Source: Lingula anatina
Taxonomy: Eukaryota > Brachiopoda > Lingulata > Lingulida > Lingulidae
Direction: 5' to 3'
NCBI RefSeq assembly: GCF_001039355.2
Contig: NW_019775451.1
Location: forward strand, 145,682-209,681
DNA length: 64,000 nt
This document shows positions 12,433 through 23,502 of this stretch, in pieces; the first letter of the stretch is position 1, and every line of letters starts with the position of its first letter. Made by a program: the position numbers and the translations under genes. Below the pieces are notes generated by a model. The model was given only the letters and a program-made list of their open reading frames with translations. It did no database searches and was not told the origin of the DNA.

Positions 12433-12710
12433 TAGTTATCATGATGTCGGTTAGGGTTTAATATTTTGAGGTCACTCCAAATTATGTAGTTATCGTGATG
12501 TCGTTTAGTACTAATATTGTGAGATCTTTCCTAATTTCATATTTATCGTGTTGTTGCTCAGTGGTTAATATTAAGAGATCTTTCCTTACTTCATATTTAT
12601 CGTGTTGTATTTCAGTAGTTAATATTGTGAAATATTTCCTAATTACATATTTATCGTGTTGTTATTCAGGGGTTAATATTAAGAGGTCAGTCCGAATTAT
12701 GTAGTTACAT
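12433..12710. repeat. 54-bp tandem repeat, about 5 units
   Basis: Units start near 12439, 12493, 12547, 12601 and 12655 with a constant 54-bp step. Each contains ATTTATCGTGTTGT and GGTTAATATT-like words. They have diverged by several bases per unit. The open frame across it is a by-product of the period being a multiple of three. Confidence 0.75.
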
Positions 12711-12960
12711 GTTCGTCCATATGTAGATTTTCACCAGAACCCGTACATGCTGGTCCATTAGATCCAATAAACATTTCATACTGGTACATTGCACCTGCAT
12801 TGAATGTGTGTCGTAGAGCACTGATGATATCATGAAACTGAGGCTGTACCTGCAGTCTGTTTGTTTCATATCATTGTGTTTCTAATATGTTTTGTACAGT
12901 ACAGCATAGCAGTAGTAGGGGCCTCACGATACCCAGGCTACGGTTAGATTTAGTACAGCA

Positions 12961-13155
12961 GGGGGGGGGGGGGCATTCAGAAAAGCGGACTAACAGATCC
13001 GCGGTTCAAATATGGCCACCCACTAAAAAGCTTGTCGCTTAATTCCCATTTAGACACTGAATAGATTCCCTGCAGGGATTATGCGACAAGCATTCAAGTG
13101 GGGCGGCCATATTTGATCCGCGGATCTGTTCTGAATGCGCTGTTATGTACCCCCT
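12961..13155. mobile_element. Foldback (MITE-like) element
   Basis: Two arms are imperfect reverse complements. The left arm has CATTCAG, ACAGATCCGCGG, TCAAATATGGCC and GCTTGTCGC, and the right arm has the same words inverted. A G-run at the left and a C-run at the right form the outer ends. The element is non-coding. Target duplication and family were not determined. Confidence 0.6.
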
Positions 13156-13835
13156 CAGCATGTAGAACTGAGACAAGAAAGCTGGTTTAGTTTATATCAA
13201 AATGGGTCAATATTATACAAATAATGGCTTTGCCTGAGGTCATCTTGGCAGAGGTCAATTATCACAGCTGAGGGTAAATAAATGACCGAAAGGACTGAAA
13301 CACAGTCTATATCTGTTTTGTTACATGGTCGCAAATTCTGAAGAATTTGAATATGAAATTAATAAAGTATGTTAATGAGTGTTACCAAGAATTATTAAGA
13401 AAAATATCAGAAATCACAATAGCTATAGGAGCAAAAAGTTGGCACAAATGAAAATAAAAGGCTATAAATAAAAATATAAAAATTAAAATAATTTAATGAG
13501 TATCACCGAGATTAATTAAAAAGAAAATGATAAACAAAAACAACTATTGAAGCAAAAAGTTGGCACAAATGAAAAATAAGGACAACTCAAACATGAAGGC
13601 AGGTGGTAGGGGAGGGTGGAGGTTGTAGATAACAATGTTGACCGTCGGGATAGGTAAAAAATTAATTATAATTAATAATAAGTAATAGGTAAATACTTCT
13701 ATTTCTGTATGTACACATGTGACCTTGATTGTATATGTCTTCTGTAATTGTGCAAATCGTTATGCATTTTAGATCAGAGGCCTATAACTACAACGGATAA
13801 ACCCATCAATTAAATTTAATAAAAATATACTCAAA

Positions 13836-13927
13836 AGGGCTCCGACGAGGCTCAATATCCGACCAATGTATACGAGATACAGATAAAATCTATGCACCCG
13901 TGTCTTTCCAGGTTGCTGTAGTACGCC
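13836..13927 (+). promoter_or_regulatory. Conserved block upstream of SH3BGRL-like copy A
   Basis: About 90 bp before the start codon is nearly identical in copies A, B (29945-30047) and C (36545-36644). It contains CTCAAAAGGGCTCCGACGAG, GACCAATGTAT (CCAAT box) and AGATACAGATAAAA. It ends TCTTTCCAGGTTGCTGTAG, which can be read as a 3' splice site. It is either a proximal promoter or the end of a 5' UTR intron. Confidence 0.5.
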
Positions 13928-14619
13928 ATGAAGACTGCCTCCGTTAGCTACATTTTGGCCATAGCCATTATGGCTGCCTGTGTGGAGTTTATTGGTACGT
14001 TTTTAGCCAGTACAGGTCTGTCGTCATTCACTCTCAAAATAACAGGATAAGTGAAAGGAACAAAGTAAATGTTAAATGTTTGACCATATGAAAAATTGAC
14101 GTTGTTTGCTGGTTGATAGAAATCGTAAAACAGTGACACAAACCGAGACAGGGAGGAGATTGACTATATATGGAAACAAAACAAATGGCATTGAGCACGT
14201 ATTTACTTTGATAATATTTTACTTTTATTAAATGTCCTTCATTCATTTATCAAATAAATGTTGACATGTCGTAAGCCATGTGCTCGGGTTCCAGATTCCT
14301 TTTCTTCTTTATTTTCTCTACAGAATGTGATCATCTGGCCACACAGGGGATCCGTGTGTACATCAGCAGCGTGTCAGGCAACCTGGAGATAAAGAAACAA
14401 CAACAGAAGATACAGATGGTTCTCAGCGGAAAGAAGATCGACGCACAGTACATCGATGTCTCATCAAACGACGCCGCCAAGAAATTCATGAGGGAAAGTG
14501 CAGGAGAGAAGAGTATTCCCCCACAGCTTTTTAACGGCGAGGAATACCTTGGTGATTACGCAGCTTTTGAGAAAGCAGTTGAAGACGAACGTCTTATGGA
14601 TTTCCTAAAGTTGAACTGA
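13928..14619 (+). CDS. SH3BGRL-like protein with signal peptide, copy A
   Basis: Two exons, 13928-13994 and 14324-14619 (GT-AG), give a 120-residue protein. Exon 1 encodes a hydrophobic signal peptide (MKTASVSYILAIAIMAACVE). Exon 2 encodes a complete SH3BGRL-type thioredoxin-fold domain. It starts with IRVYISSVSGNLEIKKQQ, contains IDAQYIDVSS and IPPQLFNGEEYLGDY, and ends with FLKLN. The family lacks the CxxC redox motif, and it is absent here too. Known SH3BGRL proteins are cytosolic, so the predicted secretion is unusual. The whole domain lies in one exon. An AATAAA occurs about 180 bp after the stop. The start is supported by conservation in copy C. Confidence 0.85.
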
Positions 14620-14812
14620 ATGAAGTTTTAAGACACTCTAAAGACGACAAGACACACGAATATATATGTGCCTATAATATACTTCAATCGCTATTTTGAC
14701 GAAAACCTAAAACATGTTTGAAAATCAGAAATGTCCGAGCCTGGTGGAGCTGGTATGATTGTACTATAGGGCTATAAACCGGTACATAATGCACAAAAAA
14801 ATAAATAATAAT

Positions 14813-15904
14813 ATAAATGAGGCGTTACTAAACTTACAAACTATAACTCGCCTTTCAAAGCATGATATAAATTCACTGTATTTTGGATTTTTAAAACGAA
14901 AACTACTCAGTATTTTTCACTCTTTTTAAACACACATTATTACATGTCGCGCGTGCGCAGTTAACCTGTTTTTACTGGTCGCGTGTGGTGTCGCACGTGT
15001 CACGTGGCCTATTTTTGAGGAAAAATGGTCAAATATTTTTACTCCTCGGGATCATAGTTTTTGGGAAAAGATATATAAGAAAACCAATGTGTCGGTAAAG
15101 GACACAAAAATGCTGTGGTTCCAGTTTCGAATTTTCTATAGAATCCTCACCACAAATAACTTTGTATATAAAACTGGTCTAAGTCAATCACCTATGTGTA
15201 CATTTTGCCACGAGGAGGTAGAAACTATATATCATATACTTTGGGATTGTAATATTGTACAAAACTTCTTACGCCAAGTAGAAGCATGGTTAATTTCTTG
15301 TAATATATATTTAAATTTCAGTAATATACAGTTTATTTTAATTGACATTAATGAACGTAATGTATCCAATATAATCATGACTATACACATTAAGTTTTTC
15401 ATATACAAAACAAAATGTCAGAAAGACGCACTGTTACTCACAAAACTTCAACTTTATTTAGAAAATATATACAAAATCTATAAGCAAAAATACATTGTAT
15501 CTCAAGACTTAGATAAATTCAATGTTATATGGCAGAAATGGAGGGGTATATATGGATTTGTGTAGTTGCATGTATACAAATTATTGACTATAATTTTCTT
15601 ATTCGTTAAATCCTTGTGGACTTTGGTATTGTAATGAATATTGTGTGCTTGTAAAATTTTATGTACTTGCTTTTTTTCTATTGCAATAAAAAAAAATAAA
15701 TAAATAAATAAATAAATGAGGCGTTACTAAACTTACAAACTATAACTCGCCTTTCAAAGCATGATATAAATTCACTGTATTTTGGATTTTTAAAACGAAA
15801 ACTACTCAGTATTTTTCACTCTTTTTAAACACACATTATTACATGTCGCGCGTGCGCAGTTAACCTGTTTTTACTGGTCGCGTGTGGTGTCGCACGTGTC
15901 ACGT
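14813..15904. repeat. 193-bp direct repeat flanking a LINE
   Basis: Positions 14813-15005 and 15712-15904 are identical as read, and the sequence between them is a LINE 3' end. Downstream DNA after 15905 continues the homology to the region after SH3BGRL-like copy B (31131 onward). The repeat is therefore best explained as a very long target-site duplication created by the insertion. Confidence 0.85.
15006..15711 (+). mobile_element. 5'-truncated LINE, ORF2 C-terminus
   Basis: An open frame from 15008 to 15565 encodes the end of a non-LTR retrotransposon ORF2. It starts near FEEKWSNIF and FWEKIYKKT, continues with WFQFRIFYRILTTNNFVYKT, and has a zinc-binding motif CTFCHEEVETIYHILWDC (zf-RVT type). 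After the stop comes an A-rich tail ending in (AAAT)n. It is truncated at the 5' end, so it cannot move. Its flanking repeats are undiverged, so the insertion is recent. Confidence 0.85.
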
Positions 15905-17429
15905 CTACCATTCAGTGAGAGCCCCCTCGGATTTGGATCGATAGATCGATAGTTTTATTTGGAATGAGCCCTTGTTTGATAGACTCAACAAATCCTTTTA
16001 TGTACACAATACGTATAACTATCGTTCATCCCCCGTGTTTTACAGTCTTTAAAGCGCTGATAGTGTAAATCGTGTACCCTCTACCAGATTGATTTTTATT
16101 AGATATTCACAGATATGTCTCTGGCTTATTCATGTCACATTTTTACAAGTGCACATAATTCATTTACGGCCCTGGCAGAGGGTAAAGTGCGGGCCCACTA
16201 TTCATGCAGCGTCGTCGATCTGTTCTGTTTCTCTACAGGTATTGTGTGAAGGGCGCAGATTGTGCTGTCCACGCTCACCTAACGCATTCTGTTGTCTAGG
16301 AGCCCCATTTTGAGCATAAAATTAATGTGACACCTTGGCTTATGATTAATATAAGATGTAGTCACTAGATGGCGGTAACATCTCTGGTCGTGTTTGGACT
16401 TATGTGGCAAGAATGGTAGTCTGCTAGGAACCGTAGTTCATTCCCCATAATGCTTAGGACAAATCTTTCGGAACAGGAAAATTTTATACATGAAAATTAT
16501 CAAACACATGCAGAAATAGCTCAGCTTGAGGTTGATAATTATCATGTATGATCCAACAACCGAGTTAATAAACATTTTTGCTCAGGAAAATTTTAGTTCA
16601 CAGCTAGTTAATAGCCAGACAAAACAATCTAGTGTTCCGTCCAAATATCTGTGGACCTGGCGGAGGGTAAAACCTTGGCGATAAAGTAAAAGTTACCCAA
16701 TTTTCAAGGTCGGTAATTACCAATATTTATGATTATTTTGTACCTTGAGCTTTTTGTTTGATTTATTTAATATTTACTTTATTTTCGTATTTGGTAAAAT
16801 AAACGTTTTTAGCACATTATGTGGTCTGAGCTCGGTCCTATTTTCTTTACACTATAAACTTTACCCTCTGAGGATGTGTTTTGTTTGGTTTCAATTTGAT
16901 GTGGTATGTGGACGATTACTAGATAAATGTTATATGTAAAAATCCTCATGATGAAAGAGCAACTATTGAGGCTTGTGTGTATGAATTCAGATTTAGGCTC
17001 ACGACGGATCATTACAAGAGATTATCGTATTTACTATGGCTCGATCTTTCTGCAAGGGGATTATCACTTAATTGTAATCAGCTAAGGCGGCTTAGATGTC
17101 CGTAACGCCTTCTGAAACTGCCATGGAGTAATTAACTATCATTTGGCAGCTTCAGTATGCGTGCCAGACATCTAAGCCGCTTAAGCTGAAAGAAAATTAG
17201 CCAGAAACCTCTGGACATGGAACGGACCTATTTGATCGATCTTGGTATGGGAACCCAGTCAAACACCAAGTTTTCCAGAGACAGCACTACACAGTATCAG
17301 AGTTGAAGATATGTTATCATAACAAGCGTTAGAACCAGGGTGTAATTCTCAACAATAAATGTGACATATGACATCACACATTTACAAAGTATGTAAATCA
17401 CCACATTTCAGTTGGCAACTAATGTCTAA
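15905..17429. other. Downstream flank of SH3BGRL-like copy A
   Basis: No gene was recognised. Positions 15905-16400 align in patches with 31200-31900 after copy B, for example GGATTTGGATCGATAGA near 15935 and GGTAACATCTC near 16370. This marks the extent of that duplication. The rest is unassigned apart from a palindrome at 17078-17188. Confidence 0.5.
17078..17188. repeat. Palindromic element
   Basis: Arms GGCGGCTTAGATGTC (17087-17101) and GACATCTAAGCCGC are inverted around GTAATTAAC. The central words resemble the MITE family at 34212 and 54912, so this may be a shorter relative. It is non-coding. Confidence 0.4.
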
Positions 17430-17585
17430 GATTCTTCACCTTATTAACAGCAAGTAAACAGAGCTATTCATCCATGCATTTGTGGCTTCTAAACATGATT
17501 ACTGCATCACCCTGTTGTTGTTCGGAATGCCTATCTATCAAATGGGGAAAATCAGTCTATATAGAATTCAGCAGCTCGTTTCTAC
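17430..17585 (+). mobile_element. Decayed CR1-like LINE fragment
   Basis: Closely related to 22104-22260, which encodes the recognisable RT C-terminal motif QNSAAR. This copy is shorter and ends in the equivalent AATTCAGCAGCTCG. No intact frame remains. Confidence 0.5.
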
Positions 17586-18140
17586 TGATAAAAAAATATG
17601 TATATAAGACGTTCAGATTTAAAACTTGGGAGTTCAGATTGAGATACTGAGGGAGCCCGCTCTGGGGAGCTAGGAGACGGGAGCGAGTCATGGGTGATGG
17701 TTGAGAAGTTACAGACTTCACGTAAATGATGTAGTTAAAGAGTGTCAACAAATAAACCATTTAACTGGTCATTATGTGTCCTTGGGTTTTCTTTGAGCGA
17801 CTTTACGTAAAGCTGGCACGAACCATAGAATCGCAGATTGCGTTCTGAGCCTATATAAAAGTTAAAATACCTTAAGTATACAAAAGGGTTCCATTACATA
17901 TTTCTTATCAGTGTCGCAATATTTGGCGGTACATACTAATTTTCATTAATCAAATTGCACACGTCCACTTACGTTGTATAATTACAGGTAAGCTCATAAA
18001 ACGAGTCGAGTGCACAAGCAAGCGACTCCAATCAAATTAATTAACAAGTGTGGAGATTATATTGGTGAACGGTACAAAGCGATACTTTCGAGTTACGGGA
18101 CCAAGTTCTGCTATCTCTTGTAACAAGTGCCTCGTGGTGG

Positions 18141-19027
18141 GACGAGTAAGGTCTGTTCTCACGTACACCCAAGTCTACAGTTTGTGCAGACTTAAAAAAC
18201 TAGAGTTTGAAAGTATTTGGGAAGTTCCAAAACCCCATAAAATAACATGTTAGACGTTAGTANCTGCCACAAGACATATACTGGGTAACCAGATGAATTA
18301 TAAAGACAGACTGGTTGCTTTAAATTTGCTGCCTTTAGCTTATAGAAGAGAAATTTTAGACGTTACCTTTCTGCATAGTTGTTTTATTGGCAGGACTGAC
18401 CTTGATCATACGAAATTTTTGTATTTTAGAGAAAGAAGGGGAGATCATTTTATCATCCACAGTGCCAACTTCTGTAGAACCGAAACGTTTTGCCGGTCTT
18501 TTTTCAATCGCGTTGTTCCCATCTGGAACGCCCTTCCCATTTGCACACGTTCAGGGGTTGGCAGATCAATGTTTAGACGATCCGTCAGAGAGCACTATAG
18601 TACTCTTCTGGTGGAGCGTTTTGACCCCGAGAACGTTTGCACTTGGGTGGGTCGTTGCAGATGTACACATTGTCGTTTTTAGTACTTAAGTAGAGTTTTT
18701 ATATATTTTATTATTTGTATATCATTGGGGGTGTCCATTCATGGGTCATTGACCCTTTAGGCAAACCCTTTTGGGTACAATCTTATTTTTGCATTATTTT
18801 AAAGTGATGTCGTACACTTAGTTGTAAGTTGTTTTATTATGCTTTTTTAAAATTCTTGTATATAATCATGTACCCAATAAAGTCATTCAAATCAAAAATT
18901 AGTAAGACGAGTAAGGTCTGTTCTCACGTACACCCAAGTCTACAGTTTGTGCAGACTTAAAAAACTAGAGTTTGAAAGTATTTGGGAAGTTCCAAAACCC
19001 CATAAAATAACATGTTAGACATTAGTA
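18141..19027. repeat. 122-bp direct repeat flanking a LINE, beside an N
   Basis: Positions 18141-18262 and 18906-19027 match with one difference. A single N at 18263 follows the left copy. The arrangement mimics a long target duplication around the LINE at 18264-18905. The N raises the alternative that two haplotypes, with and without the insertion, were joined during assembly. Confidence 0.7.
18264..18905 (+). mobile_element. 5'-truncated CR1/jockey-like LINE end
   Basis: The open frame 18293-18682 reads as the extreme C-terminus of a non-LTR retrotransposon ORF2. It has MNYKDRLVALNLLPLAYRRE at the start, then FFNRVVPIWNALP, typical of the region after the RT domain. A short 3' UTR follows, ending in AATAAAGTCATTC and an A-rich tail. 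The frame is intact but truncated at the 5' end. Confidence 0.8.
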
Positions 19028-19559
19028 GTGGCGGGCGGGTAAGGTAATAACTGCTTAATCACTGACATTCTCTTGTCTTTGTTTTGAGCGGTAAACAACA
19101 TGTCCCTGAACAAAATGTTATCAGATAGTCTTCATAGAATAACTTCGCAGACAATCAGCGTCTGGGTTAATAAACTAGCCCAGTTCTGCTATCTCCTGTA
19201 TCAAGAGCCTCGTGGTGGGGCGTACAGCTCAGGTGACTCCAGCTATCAGGACGAGTGAGGTGTGTTCCCCACGTTCACCCAAGTCTACAGTTAGTGCAGG
19301 TTTAAATGAGCCATCTAGAATGTGCTCAGCATTAGAATATAAACAAAATTGCAGTGATTGAAATTGAACTTGATAATTGGCTATTGCACTTGAATGCAGT
19401 TATTTTCTCTTTTTCCTAATAGGAAATGAAATCGCAATATCCCCTGCAATCCATGAAACTGGGTTAGGGGATGTAATCAAAAGGGAAGTGAATGGTATTT
19501 TAGTTTATTTACAAAGTTACTTGAAAGATAAAAAAATGCATATTACTTTGATGTTATAT

Positions 19560-19985
19560 TGATTTATATGTCTGCAATATTTGGAGGCGGGAAACAATCT
19601 TTAACTTGTTAATTATACAGGGAAGAAACCGAAAGTTAAAGAAATATAAATATGTATATGAACAGGTGACCTTTGTCAAACCATGACCGCGTGTTTGTCC
19701 GAGTGTTTGCGATTGTTACACACGTATAAAGATCTACAGTTGATAATAAAAACTACCGACACCGTGCTGAAACGGACAGGAGCACGTTGTCGGGGGAAGG
19801 GTTGTCTGAACTGCATGCTGAGCGCTAAAACAAAGAACTCAAACTAATTTAACAGTGCTGCACTTGCCGATATCAATTACTATTGTCTCTTATCGTGTTT
19901 ACCGGGTATACGTTATAGACACGTTAATATTTAATAAAATCAGGTAATTTTGTTACAGGTCATGGGTCCAAAGAGGGTGACAATA
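19560..19985. repeat. Dispersed repeat, three copies in the window
   Basis: This block is repeated at about 21828-22055 (partial) and 25790-26190. It contains AAGGGTTGTCTGAAC, TGAGCGCTAAAACAAAG, ATAGACACGTTAATATTTAA and CATGGGTCCAA. No coding frame is conserved. The 340-bp repeat units lie near the first and third copies, so the two repeats may have duplicated together. Confidence 0.65.
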
Positions 19986-20090
19986 GGAGAATACGGATAA
20001 TAATAAGTATTTAATCTACATCTGAAATTTATACTAGAAATCAAATTGATGCTGATACAATCACGGTGCATTGTATTCGCAAAATAAAAC

Positions 20091-20417
20091 GTGCACGAGA
20101 TGCTCGATGAAATAGGAACATTTGCAGACTATTTGCAGACTATATCAGACTATATCCGACAAAACAACATTCAGCTGATGCCACAGCCAGCAAGAAGCCC
20201 AGATGCAAACCCAATTGAGCAAATGTGGGACGAACTTGTTCGTGCTATTCAGAGGAGAAACCCTCCCCCTACAAATCTAGATGAACTGCAAAATGCCCTT
20301 CAAGATGAATGGACCAGAATTCCTTTCCCAAAAGCTGTAACTCTAGTTCACAGTATGCCACGCCCTCTGGCGGCCATTATCCAAGCTCGGGGTGGGCATA
20401 CCCGCTATTTAGATTAA
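20091..20417 (+). pseudogene. Tc1/mariner transposase, C-terminal remnant
   Basis: The translated frame contains PARSPDANPIEQMWDELVRA, then QNALQDEWTRIPF, SMPRPLAAI and ARGGHTRYLD. This is the standard C-terminal end of a Tc1-family DDE transposase. The part before it, near 20030-20090, resembles a piece of the N-terminal DNA-binding domain and joins directly to the C-terminal part. The catalytic core was therefore lost by internal deletion. Terminal inverted repeats were not identified. It is non-autonomous and probably inactive. Confidence 0.8.
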
Positions 20418-21470
20418 TAATGAACTCTGAAGATGTATCTTGACAATTTCCCCTAATTTCATATTAATTGTCAATCAAAGTATAAATTTATGTTTAATTT
20501 TTCACTTGGTACTGTTATGTAAAAAAGTACTCTTTTGGGGGGCATGAGAAAGAAAAAACTAAATAAATTAACGCTTTTTTTCATATTTGCATTGTTTGTT
20601 TTTCCTTGACTCTACCAATCCTCCAGCTTCACATATTTAACAATATAAACGGTATTAATTTGATAATATCAATGATAATGAAAGAAACAGGGCGATATGC
20701 ATCCCAAAATTTCCGTGTACCAACCATTTTGGGAAAGAGTGTACTTTGATATGTTTAAAAAAATGACACTGTACGACAAGTGTTTTTCCCCTTAATGAAT
20801 CAAGCTTGCACGACCTCTTGTATTCTTGTTACTAAATGCTTTTAAAAATATCATCAGTAATACCAGTATTTACTGTGAGACCAGCAGGAATATTGTAACA
20901 CTAAAAAAGGCGCTGGGACATTATGGTTTTACCCGCCGCGTCACCGTTACCGCGTCTCCTCACACACTACACGTGGATTAGCTACTTGGACCTTAGGTCA
21001 CACTCTTAACTTGAACCCCCTGGATTTTAGGATTTGTCGGTGTATTTGCATAGGTCGAAATGCACCCTTGTCACATTTTTTTCTAGGTAGATGAGTAATA
21101 TCGTATTTCATTTTTTCTATGATATCCTTCTTTTCATGTACGAAATGTGAGTTTCGACGTAAGTTGTGTTTTATTTTACAAAAAAAAAGAAAAATGAAAT
21201 GCTGAGTGCTCTCTGTCTCCGTCTCTCTCTCTCTCTCCCCCTCAAATTATAGCAAAGAAATTCTTACTTACGGTCTTTACCAAATTGGTAGTGCCGTTTC
21301 CTTAGAACAATCATTTTTATGTACAGACACAGATGTGTCTGTACATATTGAAATCAACTGCGTCTGTCGTCTCCGTCGTCGCCGTCACCGTGCACTTTCA
21401 GCGTAAACACGATAAGTGGAAGACAGTTGTACTTTTGGCCTTTATATTTACAGAGCTGATAAATATTCAT
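20418..21470. other. Intergenic, no gene recognised
   Basis: Unassigned A/T-rich sequence downstream of the Tc1 remnant, with a short CT repeat near 21215. No coding exon could be supported. Confidence 0.4.
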
Positions 21471-21476
21471 AATACG

Positions 21477-21735
21477 CAGGTCAAGTTCGAAAATCAGCAT
21501 GATCGGGCCATTATTGTAGAAGTTATGCGGTTTTTTCACTTTTCAGCATATATGCAACACTGTAAACGCATTTCAAGGAAAACCGATAGGCCTGTTGTCA
21601 TGAAACTAACAGGAGTAATCAGTCTTACTAAAAAGCAGGTCAAGTTCGAAAATCAGCATGATCGGTCTATTATTTTAGTAGTTATGCTGTTTTCTTTCAC
21701 TTTTCAGCATATATGCAACACTGTAAACACAATAT
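21477..21735. repeat. Spaced direct repeat of about 100 bp
   Basis: Positions 21477-21570 and 21637-21730 are nearly identical. Both contain CAGGTCAAGTTCGAAAATCA and TTTTCAGCATATATGCAACA, with a step of 160 bp. The open frame that spans them is not recognised as a protein. Confidence 0.75.
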
Positions 21736-22103
21736 AAGAAAAACACATTTCCTCAGATTCAATTCTTTGGCATGTTACATGTAACAGTCTCATTATTTAA
21801 CTAATAAGATATGTAAAAGTGTTTGATTGAAAACTACCGACACTATACCGAAACGTACAGGAACACGCTGTCGGTGGAAGGGTTGTCTGAACAGCAGGCT
21901 GAGCGCTAAAACAAAGAACTCAAACTGATTGCACTGCGCTACACTTGCCTATATCAAACATTGTCTCTTATCATATTTACCAGGTATAAATTATAGACAC
22001 GTTAATATTTAATAAAATCAGGTGATTTTGCAACAGTCCATGGGTCCAAGTAGGCGATAGGATAATACAGAAAATTCGAAGCCTTTTAAACTTAGAATAT
22101 GTA

Positions 22104-22400
22104 AGGTTCTTTACCTTATTGACAACAAGCAAACAGAGCTACTCATCCAGGAATTTGTGGCTTCTAGACATGATTATTTCAACATCCTGTTGTTCGGAAT
22201 GCCTACCTATCAGATGGAAAAAAATCAGTCTATTCAGAATTCAGCAGCTCGTCTTATTCGTAAACTCAGAAGTCACACCACATCACGTGGTTCTCACATG
22301 TACACCAGTTCTCCACGATTTTCATTGGTTACCCACATGCAGCCTCAAAGAATAGTCTATAAGCTATTATTATTGACTTTAAATGAACAATATAATTTGC
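22104..22400 (+). mobile_element. Decayed CR1-like LINE fragment
   Basis: Translation gives SIQNSAARLIRKL and, further on, PQRIVYKLLLLTLN. These match the region after the RT domain in CR1-like LINEs (QNSAARL, then a Leu-His-Trp-Leu-Pro block, then YKILLLT). Frameshifts separate the blocks. The fragment is interrupted at about 22395 by the Penelope-like remnant. Confidence 0.7.
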
Positions 22401-22484
22401 ATCCTTGATTTTGATACCAGCTCATGGTATTAAAATCAAGGATGCAAATAAATTAGCCTTTTCTCTCCATTTTATTAAGAAAAT

Positions 22485-22523
22485 GCCCTACGGCCGTTTC
22501 GGCCCTGAGACCTCATCAGGGGC
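22485..22523 (-). ncRNA. Hammerhead ribozyme core (type I), left PLE end
   Basis: Read on the minus strand, the parts are, in order: stem I GCCC (22520-22523); CUGAUGA (22513-22519); stem II GGUC-loop UCAG-GGCC (22501-22512); GAA; stem III ACG-GC-CGU; A17; stem I GGGC (22485-22488). All invariant core positions are present. Stem I pairs 4/4. Stem II pairs with one G-U. Stem III is only 3 bp with a 2-nt loop, as in the minimal PLE hammerheads, which are thought to work as dimers. Cleavage would fall after the GUA (plus-strand 22489). Activity is untested. Confidence 0.78.
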
Positions 22524-22679
22524 GAAAACAAAACAAATTACAAAAAAGACTCTGGTAAAAAACGGTCAGTGTAAGACGTCGCACACAGAATATTCACGTG
22601 TGACGTAAGCGCTACGTCGCTCGTATAGGTGACAAAAGAAGTTCGGATTAAAGGTCACGGCCACCATCTCGCGTAACTC

Positions 22680-23502
22680 CGTAAATTTCCTGGACGTAAC
22701 CTTCAACCTGAAAGATGGATCCTTCGGACATTATAAAAAAAACCCAACGCAGCACTACGCTATGTGCACCGTAAATCTAACCACCCGGAATGCGTCATAA
22801 AAGCCATACCAAACTCAGTAAACACAAGACTATCTACGATTTCTAGTGATGAAAGCATGTTAGAGTCATCAAAGAGGGAGTACCAGGAAGCGCTCGAGTC
22901 GGCCGGTTTCAGCCACAAACTACATTATACAAACGTTGCTGCAAAATCCAGAAAATCTCGCAAAAGAAATATCTTATGGTTCAATCCACCTTTTAATAGA
23001 AATGTACAGACTAATGTCGGTAAAGTATTTCTAAGACTTATTAACTCCCATTTCCCACCAGGTTCTTTATTATACAATATTTTTAATAAAAACAACATTA
23101 AAGTTAGCTACAGCTGCATGGATAATATTGCCCAAATTATTAAAACTAAGAACAACAGTTTGATGAATAATTCTAGGGTTGTAGATAATGTATCAGATGT
23201 AAAAACATGTAACTGTTGGATAAAAAGCGAATGCCCAATCAATGGCAAATGTCTAGAAAAATGTAGTTTATAAGGCAACTGTGATAACCAATAGCGAAAC
23301 AAAAGAATACATCGGTATATCTGGATGTGAATTTAAATATAGATACAACAACCATAAGACCTCTTTCAACTGCTCATCCAAGCGTCACCACACCTCTTTG
23401 TGCAGCTATATTTGGACTCTTAAGAACAAAAAAATCAACTATGGGCTGAAATGGTCAATACTAAAGAAAGCTCGACCATATTTGAACATAACCAAACGGT
23501 GA
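22680..23502 (+). pseudogene. Penelope-like element ORF, C-terminal part (GIY-YIG)
   Basis: Translation across two or three frames gives, in order, NFLDVTFNLKDGSFGHYKK (end of the RT), then HRKSNHPECVIKAIPNSVNT, RKRNILWFNPPFNRNVQTNV, SYSCMDNI and CPINGKCLEK. After a frameshift near 23265 it continues VVYKATVITNSETKEYIGI, FKYRYNNHKTSF and TSLCSYIWTLKNKKINYGL. The last part is a GIY-YIG endonuclease domain typical of PLEs. At least two frameshifts and the missing RT core make it inactive. The final TGA (23500-23502) lies inside the right hammerhead core. Confidence 0.85.

Noticed and set aside
12825-12842. CTGATGA...GAAAC resembling a hammerhead core
   Set aside because: The six bases between the boxes cannot form stem II and no matching stem I or cleavage triplet is present.
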